Positions 32,889 to 40,366 of a stretch of DNA of 64,000 bases are shown in pieces (the first letter of the stretch is position 1; each line of letters opens with the position of its first letter). The stretch covers positions 62,001 through 126,000 of the forward strand of contig CAYWEM010000006.1 of the NCBI GenBank assembly GCA_964457225.1. The letters run 5' to 3'. The notes beneath the pieces were generated by a model. That model ran no database searches and was not told the DNA's origin. It saw nothing but the letters and a program-made list of their open reading frames with translations. Source of the DNA: CAYWEM01 sp964457225. Its GTDB lineage: Bacteria > Acidobacteriota > Aminicenantia > UBA2199. The translations under genes were made by a program, and so were the position numbers.

Positions 32889-35762
32889 TTATGTTTTTTT
32901 TCGTCCGGGGTAATACTTGTCAGCACAATCCGGGCAGATGCCGTGGGAAAAATCAGCGTCCGTGCGCTCGGCGATATAGTCTTCCACTTCCAGCCAGTTT
33001 TCCCGATTCTTGGAATCCGAGTCCTTCAGGCGGATCTTCTTGCAGGAACAGCAGATCGGCAGCAGTCCTTCAAGCCTCTTTATCTGGGCGACTGAATCCT
33101 CAACTTCCTGCAACCTGGCCTGGATTTCCCGCGATTTATCCTCAATTTCGCCTTTCTGGCGCAGTATTTCTTCGGTTCTCTCCTGAACTGTACGTTCGAG
33201 CAAGAGATTGCGTCGGCGCAGGTCAGCCTGGCGCCAGATGAAAACAGAGATCACCAGCGCAGCCAGGCCCAGTAAAACCAGTATCCTGAACCAGAGCGTC
33301 TGCCGGAAACCCGGCACTATGACCACTTTTATCATGGCTTGATTTTTGTTCCAGACTCCATCTTCATTGGCAGACCTGACCCGCAGTAAATAGCGGCCCG
33401 GGGGCAATGCGGAAAAAGTCGCCTGCCGTTGGCCGGCCGAGGTTTCAATCCAGCGATCCTGAAATCCCTCCAACTTGAAAGCATAACGGTGCTTCCGAGC
33501 CTGCCTGAAACTCAGGCCGGCGAATTGGAAGCTGATGATCCTGCGCCGGCTGTCGAAGCGGACTTCACCGGCATAAACCAGTGAAACCGGCAGGAATGAA
33601 TCTTCCGCCACCGCCACCGGCTCATTGAAAACCAGCAGATCAGTGAAAACAACCGGAGGCACATAGTGGTTCGGCTTCAGTAACCCGGGATCAAAAACGT
33701 TGAAACCATTCTGGCCGCCGAAGTAGAGATTCCCGGCTGCATCACGGCAATAGGCTCCGGTGTTGAATTCACTGCTCTGCAGTCCGTCATGCTGGTCAAA
33801 AACGGTGAAAACACCGCCTTGCGGGTCAAACCTGGCGACTCCCTGGTTGGTGCTCATCCAGAGCAAGCCTTCCCGGTCTTCCAGGACTCCGTAAACCACG
33901 TTGCTGGGCAAACCATGGCGGGTATCATGCCTGGTGAAGTCGCCCTTTTCCGGGTCAAAGCGGTTAAGACCAAGGTCAGTGGAGATCCAGTAGCGCCCCC
34001 GGCTGTCCTGGAAGATGGATCGTACCAGGTCACTGCTCAGGCTGGAGGGATCCTTTGGATCGTGAACCCAGGATTTTATACTGAAATCATCCAGGCTCAG
34101 ACGATTGATCCCCCGGCCGTAGGTGGCCACCCACAGGTCACCGCTGATATCAAGGTGCAAACCGCGCACGAAATCATTGCTCAGGCTGGAGGGATCCTGC
34201 GGGTTTTTTTTAAAATTCCGCACCCGGCCGCTCTTGGGCTCGTAGCGATCGAGACCGAATCCCGAGGTACCGATCCAGACTGCGCCAAAGCGGTCAACCG
34301 CCAGGGCGCGCAACCGGTCGCTGCTGAGCGGTCCTCCGGATTCCCGGCCGCTTATGCGCGTGAAACGGCCGCTGCCGGGATCAAGTCGGTTCAGCCCGGC
34401 ATTCGAGGTGGCCACCCAGAGAACACCGTCCAAACCCTCGGCAATGGCCACCACGTGATTGGAGCTGATGGAGTCCGGCCTGGCCGGATCGTGGACCAAG
34501 GCGGAAAAAAGGCCGCTGTCGCGGTCCAGGTAATTCAAACCCCCTTCCAGGGTACCCACCCAGAGTGTTCCCCGGCTGTCGACCAGCAGTGAATAGACCA
34601 CCGCGTGTTTAAGGCTGCCCGGTTCAGCGGCCCGGCTGCGCCAGTGGTTGAAAACCCTGGTGCCGGGGTCATGGCGGTTGAGTCCTCCGCCATTGGTACC
34701 CAGCCAGATCTGGCCTCCTGCGTCCTGGAAAAAACAAGTCACCGTACTCTGGGACAGGCTGTAGGGATCATCGGCATATTGGCGGCAGACATCCATGACC
34801 TCCAGGTCGGGGTCCATAATCAGCAGGCCGCCAAGAGTACCTATCCAGTAAAGACCCTGATCGTCCCGGCCCAGGCTGGAGACCTGGTCATGCGGAAGGA
34901 TTGAATCATGGCCGGAACGGAAAGAACGCCAGGACTGTTTTTCCTGATCAATGACCAGCACACCGAGATCACTGGTTCCGACCCAGATCCGCTGTTGGTC
35001 ATCGATCAGCAATGCCCGTATCCGCTCTTCCCGGAGAAACTCAAGCCCGGCATAGAGTTCATCAGCCCAGGACAAAGCGCCGCTAAGCGGCTCGAGTATC
35101 CGCAATCCCTTCCTGGCGCCGATCCAGATGCGTCCCTGGTCGTCTTCGGCCAGGACCGCCAAATCAGCCTCAGGGGGATTCTCCGATATAAATAAATGGC
35201 TGAATTCCCCATTCCCGGAATCATAGCGTATAAGCCCCTCAGAAGTTCCCAACCAGATCAACCCCGAGCTGTCTTCCAGCAGGTCACGCACGACCAATCG
35301 ATCCGTCCGGCTTTCTCCCTGCACTGAAAAGGGAACTCTTGCAAACCTTTCCAGATAAGGGTCATAACGATTGAATCCGTTGAAAGTTCCGACCCACAGG
35401 TTACCATTCCGATCAAGCAAAAGATCGTTGATATAACTGTTGCTCAGTGAAAATGAGTCTCCCGGCTGGTGCCGGAAAATCCTGAAATCATAGCCGTCAA
35501 AGCGGTTCAGGCCGTCCTGGGTGCCCACCCAGAGAAAACCATGTTGATCCTGCACTATTGAAGTGACACTGTGCTGGGAAAGCCCTTCTTCCAGGCCGTA
35601 ATTTGAAAAACGCAGTGGAGCCCTGTTCACGGCATCAACCGATTCGCCGGCCATAGAAAAAAACAACAGAGCTGAAAGCAGAAAAGATATGAATTTAAGG
35701 TCGAATCGCCTTTTTCCATTTACACCGGCAGATGACGATCCTGAGAAGCTTTGACTGATCAT
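32889..35762 (-). CDS. Two-component-type propeller sensor lacking a kinase, with Cys-rich C-terminal tail
   Basis: The 957-residue protein resembles hybrid two-component sensors. It has an N-terminal hydrophobic signal/anchor (about residues 24-42), then about 14 propeller repeats ('LWVGT', 'IWLGT' motifs, residues 45-690) forming two seven-blade units. A Y_Y_Y immunoglobulin-like domain follows (about 690-770, ending PGRYLLRVRSANEDGVW), then a transmembrane helix (about 790-810) and a coiled coil (about 815-890). Where HisKA/HATPase or GGDEF would follow, there is only a 60-residue Cys tail: LPICCSCKKIRLKD, then SHGICPDCADKYYP. Similar tails occur at the end of response regulators and cyclases in other bacteria. 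It must signal through a partner. The promoter at 35771-35799 lies very close to the ATG. Confidence 0.82.
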   Translation of the reverse strand: MISQSFSGSSSAGVNGKRRFDLKFISFLLSALLFFSMAGESVDAVNRAPLRFSNYGLEEGLSQHSVTSIVQDQHGFLWVGTQDGLNRFDGYDFRIFRHQPGDSFSLSNSYINDLLLDRNGNLWVGTFNGFNRYDPYLERFARVPFSVQGESRTDRLVVRDLLEDSSGLIWLGTSEGLIRYDSGNGEFSHLFISENPPEADLAVLAEDDQGRIWIGARKGLRILEPLSGALSWADELYAGLEFLREERIRALLIDDQQRIWVGTSDLGVLVIDQEKQSWRSFRSGHDSILPHDQVSSLGRDDQGLYWIGTLGGLLIMDPDLEVMDVCRQYADDPYSLSQSTVTCFFQDAGGQIWLGTNGGGLNRHDPGTRVFNHWRSRAAEPGSLKHAVVYSLLVDSRGTLWVGTLEGGLNYLDRDSGLFSALVHDPARPDSISSNHVVAIAEGLDGVLWVATSNAGLNRLDPGSGRFTRISGRESGGPLSSDRLRALAVDRFGAVWIGTSGFGLDRYEPKSGRVRNFKKNPQDPSSLSNDFVRGLHLDISGDLWVATYGRGINRLSLDDFSIKSWVHDPKDPSSLSSDLVRSIFQDSRGRYWISTDLGLNRFDPEKGDFTRHDTRHGLPSNVVYGVLEDREGLLWMSTNQGVARFDPQGGVFTVFDQHDGLQSSEFNTGAYCRDAAGNLYFGGQNGFNVFDPGLLKPNHYVPPVVFTDLLVFNEPVAVAEDSFLPVSLVYAGEVRFDSRRRIISFQFAGLSFRQARKHRYAFKLEGFQDRWIETSAGQRQATFSALPPGRYLLRVRSANEDGVWNKNQAMIKVVIVPGFRQTLWFRILVLLGLAALVISVFIWRQADLRRRNLLLERTVQERTEEILRQKGEIEDKSREIQARLQEVEDSVAQIKRLEGLLPICCSCKKIRLKDSDSKNRENWLEVEDYIAERTDADFSHGICPDCADKYYPGRKKT

Positions 35763-35770
35763 GATAATGA

Positions 35771-35799
35771 ATTATGTTCAGGCAGTATATTATTGTCAA
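35771..35799 (-). promoter_or_regulatory. Promoter for the propeller sensor gene, leaderless arrangement
   Basis: Minus strand: consensus TTGACA (35794-35799), a 17-base spacer, CATAAT (35771-35776), then 8 bases to the ATG at 35762. No ribosome site. Confidence 0.6.
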
Positions 35800-35822
35800 G
35801 CCTTCGATCGATCTCATTACTC

Positions 35823-35851
35823 TTGACAAAGGTTCTCCGGATAGGTTAAAA
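35823..35851 (+). promoter_or_regulatory. Promoter for the ACP-oxoamine synthase operon
   Basis: TTGACA (35823-35828), a 17-base spacer and TTAAAA (35846-35851), about 50 bases upstream of the ACP start. The -35 is perfect and the -10 weak. Confidence 0.45.
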
Positions 35852-35899
35852 AAACGTTTAAAGCTTAACCAGCTTAGTCTAAAAAAAAGGAGATTCGCC

Positions 35900-36151
35900 A
35901 TGGCCGCAACAAAGGACATCATTCTCGATTACGTGAAAAAGGAGTACCTGGAAGAAGACGACGACCGCGAAGTCGGATACGACACCCCGCTGATTTCCGG
36001 AGGCATTGTCGACTCATTTTCCATGGTTTCGCTGAAACGTTTCCTGGAAAACAAGTATTCCATCCAGATACCCGATGCCAAGGCCAGCCCGGAAGCTTTT
36101 GACACGGTCAACAACATCATGGACCTGCTCAAAGAATTCAACGTAGAGTAA
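35900..36151 (+). CDS. Acyl carrier protein
   Basis: The 83-residue acidic four-helix carrier protein has the phosphopantetheine attachment serine at Ser39 in GGIVDSFSM, where fatty-acid ACPs read DSLD. The changed motif shows it is a specialised carrier, not the housekeeping AcpP. I chose ATG 35900 (AAGGAGA 7 bases upstream); a longer in-frame frame reaching back to 35774 lacks a ribosome site and would run through the promoter. It lies 6 bases before the oxoamine synthase gene, so the carrier probably delivers the acyl group to that enzyme. Confidence 0.9.
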   Translation: MAATKDIILDYVKKEYLEEDDDREVGYDTPLISGGIVDSFSMVSLKRFLENKYSIQIPDAKASPEAFDTVNNIMDLLKEFNVE

Positions 36152-36157
36152 AAGACC

Positions 36158-37405
36158 ATGGCATTTCCAGATCAGATCCGCGAAGTATTCAAACAGGAAC
36201 TGGATGAACTGCGCCGGGGAGGCATATTCAAGGAAGAGCGCATCATCTGCGCCCCACAGGACTCCGAGATCGAGGTCGAATTCCCGGCCGGCAGTGAAAG
36301 CAAACGAGTCATCAACATGTGCGCCAACAATTACCTCGGCCTTTCGTCACACCCAGAAGTGATCGAAGCAGCCCGGCGCGGCCTGGATGCGCGCGGCTAC
36401 GGCATGTCCTCGGTTCGGTTCATCTGCGGCACCCAGGACATCCACAAGGAACTGGAAAAAAAACTGACCGATTTTCTTGGCACCGAGGACACCATTCTCT
36501 TTCCTTCCTGCATGGATGCCAATGCCGGGGTGTTCGAGGCCCTGCTGAATGAAAATGACGTCATGATCTCCGATCGGCTGGTGCACGCCTCGATAGTGGA
36601 CGGCATGAGGTTGTGCAAAGCCCAGACCGACACTTTCAAGCATTCCGACATGGGCCACCTGGAAGAAAAGCTTCAGCTTCACGCCGGGGCCCGGGTCAAG
36701 GTGATCATCACCGACGGCTCATTCTCCATGGACGGCGACCTGGCCAAGCTGGACCAGATAGTCAACCTGGCTGAAAAATACGGCGCCCTGGTATTCCTGG
36801 ACGATTCCCATGCTTCCGGGTTTATCGGCAGGACCGGCCGCGGCACCCACGAACACTGCGGAGTCATGGGCAAGATCGACATCATCACCACCACCCTGGG
36901 CAAAGCCCTGGGCGGAGCTTCCGGCGGCTGTGTTTCCGGCCGGCGCGAACTGGTCGAGATGTGCCGCCAACGGGCCCGCCCCTACCTGTTCTCCAATACC
37001 ATCCCCCCGGTGGTGGTTTCCGGAGCCATCGCCGTACTGGACCTGATATCCCGCACCACCGAGCGCCGCGACAAGCTGGAAGAAAACACCGATTTCTGGC
37101 GTAAAGGCCTGGTGGAAGCCGGTTTTGTTCTCAAGCCCGGTGAAACCCCCATAGTCCCGGTCATGCTTTTTAATGCCAAACTTTCCCAGGATTTCGCCCG
37201 CGAACTTTTCCGCGAAGGCGTTTACGCGGTCGGTTTCTTCTTCCCGGTGGTACCCAAGGGCCAGGCGCGTATCCGCACCCAGCTTTCCGCGGCCCATGAA
37301 CGCCACCACCTGGAAAAGGCCCTGGACGCTTTCACCAGGGTGGGAAAAAAACTGGGGGTTCTCGGACTGAGCAAGCAGGAAATCATTGAAAGATTCGGCA
37401 GTTAA
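36158..37405 (+). CDS. Alpha-oxoamine synthase (Kbl/BioF/serine palmitoyltransferase family)
   Basis: The 415-residue PLP enzyme condenses an amino acid with an acyl thioester and releases CO2. Landmarks are NMCANNYLGLSSHPEVIEAA, RGYGMSSVRFICGTQDIHKE, a 'DDSHASGFIGRTGRG' block (Asp to PLP) and the PLP-lysine block TTLGKALGGASGG (Lys about 248). By overall look it resembles glycine C-acetyltransferase (Kbl), which makes 2-amino-3-ketobutyrate. The neighbouring dedicated ACP points instead to an acyl-ACP substrate, as for serine palmitoyltransferase pairs of sphingolipid-making bacteria. No threonine dehydrogenase is adjacent, which weakens the Kbl reading. Both options are kept open. Confidence 0.87.
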   Translation: MAFPDQIREVFKQELDELRRGGIFKEERIICAPQDSEIEVEFPAGSESKRVINMCANNYLGLSSHPEVIEAARRGLDARGYGMSSVRFICGTQDIHKELEKKLTDFLGTEDTILFPSCMDANAGVFEALLNENDVMISDRLVHASIVDGMRLCKAQTDTFKHSDMGHLEEKLQLHAGARVKVIITDGSFSMDGDLAKLDQIVNLAEKYGALVFLDDSHASGFIGRTGRGTHEHCGVMGKIDIITTTLGKALGGASGGCVSGRRELVEMCRQRARPYLFSNTIPPVVVSGAIAVLDLISRTTERRDKLEENTDFWRKGLVEAGFVLKPGETPIVPVMLFNAKLSQDFARELFREGVYAVGFFFPVVPKGQARIRTQLSAAHERHHLEKALDAFTRVGKKLGVLGLSKQEIIERFGS

Positions 37406-37504
37406 TTTGAACTTTATTGGAGTCGGGCTCAATTGAGGGAGTCTTGCCTGTACATCTGCAATCTCTCTTTTTCAGGGAATGGCAGAATCGATCGGCCAAA
37501 GCTG

Positions 37505-37536
37505 TTGACAAAAAAATGCAATTCTGTTAGACAGAA
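37505..37536 (+). promoter_or_regulatory. Promoter with overlapping palindromic operator for the HDOD-kinase gene
   Basis: TTGACA (37505-37510), a 17-base spacer and TAGACA (37528-37533). The perfect inverted repeat TTCTGT-TAG-ACAGAA (37522-37536) covers the -10 box, so a bound repressor would block transcription. A second short palindrome, TTCGA-TG-TCGAA, lies at 37560-37571. Confidence 0.5.
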
Positions 37537-37622
37537 CAAGTAATCCAATTTGACACCCATTCGATGTCGAACCGAATCGCAACAACAGTTGGATTTAAAC
37601 AACTATTCCCGGAGGTAGGCTG

Positions 37623-40364
37623 ATGCCTGATTTTTCCGGTTCATCGCTGAACCATGCAGGAAATGACTCCAAGAGACTGGAAATTAAAATCCTGCTGAAG
37701 AAAATCGAAGATCTGCCCACCCTGCCGGCGATTGCCCTGCAGATATTGGACGGAATTGCTGAAGAAATCGAACAGAAAAAAATATGCCGCCTCATTGAAA
37801 ACGATCCAGCCCTGGTCGCTTCAATCCTGAAGTACGCCAACTCGGCCCAGTTCGGATTCAGGAGGGAAATAAAAACCCTGGAACACGCCCTGGTGGTCAT
37901 CGGCGAAGCCACCCTGTTCAGCCTGGTCCTGGCCCTGAAGCTCCACGATTGTTTTCCGGAACAGGACAACGGCCGGAATGAAAGTCAGAAAAGACTCTGG
38001 CAGCATTCCCTGGCCAGTGCCGTCGCCGCTGAAATGATTGCCTCCCGGGTTTTCCCTGATCTGCGCCGCGAGGCATTTACCGCGGCTCTGCTGCACGACA
38101 TCGGCAAGATTTTCATCTGCTCCCGTTTCAACGATGAATTCCGTCGTATCGAGCAGGAACTGCTGTCGTCCAGCCGTCCGGCCCTGGCCGTTGAGCATTC
38201 CTGCCTGGGCGCGGACCATTCGTTGATCGGCAAGTGGCTGGCTGAGCACTGGAGACTTCCCGGAGGGCTTACCGAAGTAATCTGGCTGCACCATCATGCG
38301 CCGGCCGACCTGGCTGAACTGAAAAGCGACTCCAGATTGATCAACCTGGTCAAACTGGCCGATGACATTGCCCATCGAGTTTTTCTTGATCCACCCCAGT
38401 CATTTTTTTCCGAGAAAGAAACAGACGAGTACCTCTTGTTGTTCAACTTGAAAGCAGAGGAACTCCAGGCGATTCAGCAGGAGACCGAGAAGGGCTTCAC
38501 TGAAAGAGCCGCCCTGTTCGACTGGCAGGTGAACAGTGCCTCAATAAACCAGGAAGCTCGTCAGCGGGCCGGGGCCAGGCTGGCCAGCATGGCATTCCGC
38601 CTGCAGGAACAAAACTCCGCTCTGCAACAAACCAACCTGTTCTGCAAAACAACCGCGGAAATCGCCCTGCGGCTTTCCAGGGTCAGATCGGCCGCCGACC
38701 TGTTCCTGGTACTGGATGAGCAATTGAGACAGCTTGAAGGTCTCGAACGCCTGCTCCTGTTCTGGATCGACCAGGAAAACCTGGTCATAGAGGGTCTTTT
38801 CCGGGAAAAAGACCGCAGTGCCAGAAGCTTGATCTGCAATATCACCAGGCGCGCTGAAATGCTTCTCGACCCGGAAATGGAACGGCATCCCGACTGGGTC
38901 AGGGAGCTTCTGCTCAGTTTTCCGACCAGGACCAGGGCTTTGGGGCCGGAACCGGGAATCTCATCTGAAGTGTGCCAGCGAAGTTTTTTCATAATTCTGC
39001 CCCTTTGGGTTCAAAACGAATACCTTGGCGAAATCTGCCTGGGCCTGGGAAACAGGGAAAGCACCCTGATGCCGTCCTGGGAATCAACATCATTCAACCA
39101 GATCGCCGCACTGGCTTCCGAGGTGATCAACCGGATCAAGGCCTACAGCAAACTCAATGACCGCTGCGAAGAACTCAGCACGGTGATCTGGAAGAACCAG
39201 CAGATAAAAATGCAGCTCATCCAGGCGGAAAGACTGGCCGCGGTCGGTCAGCTGGCCGCCGGAGCGGCCCATGAAATCAACAACCCTCTGGCCATTATAT
39301 CCGGCCGGGCGCAGATCCAGCTGCTGAAAGAACAAGACGCCGGCAAGCGTCGTGACCTGGAGCAGATTATCACCCAGATAGAAAGGATCAGTTCCACTCT
39401 CAACACCCTGCTGGGTTTTTCCAAGCCCGCCCCGCCCCGCCTGGAAGCAGTCATGGTCAACAACATCCTGGACAACATCTGCAGTATGATCAGCCCGACC
39501 TGCCAATCCCTGCAGATTGAACTGCGCAGGGAAATGGAAGCAAGGATTCCCGGCATTGAAGCTGATCCACGGCAACTGGAACAGGTCTTCCTGAACCTGG
39601 CCATCAATGCCCTGCACTCCATGGAAGGGCACGGAGGAGTGCTGACCTTTGCCACTTCTTTCTCGCCCGGCCAGAGATTGCTGGAAATCACCGTCACCGA
39701 CACCGGGTCCGGCATCCCCCGCGAAAACCTCACCAGGATATTCGACCCGTTCTTTACAACCAAGGAAGAGGGTAAAGGCACCGGGCTGGGCCTGTCGACT
39801 TCCCTTTCAATAGTCCGCAATCACTGTGGCAGCATTGAGGTCGACAGCGAGCCGGGCCGCGGCACCAGTTTCAAGGTAATACTGCCGCTGGAGATCAACC
39901 AGCTTAAACCCGGCGATGAACAGAAAAGCACTCCCCGTTTCCGGAGCGTCACTCCTCCGGGCCACGGGCGCAGGATACTGGTACAGGAAGCTGAGCCGGC
40001 GATCCAGGAAATCCTGCAGCAGGCTCTCATCGCCGAGGGTTACGAAGTGGCCACGGCCAATGATCTCCAGGAGGGACTGGCTCTTCTCGAAGACCTGTCT
40101 TTCGACCTGTTGATTCTGGGGCTGCAGCCGGGCGGCCGGGACGGCCCGTCACCGGTCGCGGGTATCCTGCAAGAGAAGCCGGGGCTTCCGGTGCTGGCCC
40201 TCATCGGACCGGCCGGAGATGACGACATCTCGGCGATCATGGCTGAGGGGGCCCGGAAATGCATCAGAAAACCTTTCCTGATAAAATCCCTGCTTCGCGA
40301 GGTCAAGGATATTCTCAATCCGGTCGATCCGGCGGAAGCGACCAATTCTTCAGGGCAAAACTGA
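37623..40364 (+). CDS. HDOD-sensor histidine kinase with degenerate C-terminal receiver
   Basis: The 913-residue soluble protein has an HDOD domain (about residues 22-225; LPTLPAIALQILDGI and LLHDIGKIFICSRF), then a GAF-like segment (about 330-500). A histidine kinase follows with the H-box AAGAAHEINNPLAIISGRAQ (about 535-555), the N box NLAINALHSMEG, the G1 box DTGSGIPREN and the G2 box GKGTGLGLSTS. The C-terminal 120 residues have a receiver fold but lack key residues. The phospho-acceptor Asp is Gly (DLLILGLQPGGRDG), and the acidic pair is replaced in RILVQEAEPA; the conserved Lys remains (RKPF). It cannot be phosphorylated in the usual way. The ribosome site is CGGAGG. It is convergent with the Clp/FtsH chimera, 2 bases apart. 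Confidence 0.88.
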   Translation: MPDFSGSSLNHAGNDSKRLEIKILLKKIEDLPTLPAIALQILDGIAEEIEQKKICRLIENDPALVASILKYANSAQFGFRREIKTLEHALVVIGEATLFSLVLALKLHDCFPEQDNGRNESQKRLWQHSLASAVAAEMIASRVFPDLRREAFTAALLHDIGKIFICSRFNDEFRRIEQELLSSSRPALAVEHSCLGADHSLIGKWLAEHWRLPGGLTEVIWLHHHAPADLAELKSDSRLINLVKLADDIAHRVFLDPPQSFFSEKETDEYLLLFNLKAEELQAIQQETEKGFTERAALFDWQVNSASINQEARQRAGARLASMAFRLQEQNSALQQTNLFCKTTAEIALRLSRVRSAADLFLVLDEQLRQLEGLERLLLFWIDQENLVIEGLFREKDRSARSLICNITRRAEMLLDPEMERHPDWVRELLLSFPTRTRALGPEPGISSEVCQRSFFIILPLWVQNEYLGEICLGLGNRESTLMPSWESTSFNQIAALASEVINRIKAYSKLNDRCEELSTVIWKNQQIKMQLIQAERLAAVGQLAAGAAHEINNPLAIISGRAQIQLLKEQDAGKRRDLEQIITQIERISSTLNTLLGFSKPAPPRLEAVMVNNILDNICSMISPTCQSLQIELRREMEARIPGIEADPRQLEQVFLNLAINALHSMEGHGGVLTFATSFSPGQRLLEITVTDTGSGIPRENLTRIFDPFFTTKEEGKGTGLGLSTSLSIVRNHCGSIEVDSEPGRGTSFKVILPLEINQLKPGDEQKSTPRFRSVTPPGHGRRILVQEAEPAIQEILQQALIAEGYEVATANDLQEGLALLEDLSFDLLILGLQPGGRDGPSPVAGILQEKPGLPVLALIGPAGDDDISAIMAEGARKCIRKPFLIKSLLREVKDILNPVDPAEATNSSGQN

Positions 40365-40366
40365 TA

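Noticed and set aside
35774..35899. N-terminal extension of the ACP gene back to 35774
   Set aside because: It would run through the divergent promoter region with no ribosome site; AAGGAGA lies correctly before ATG 35900 and the ACP fold starts there.
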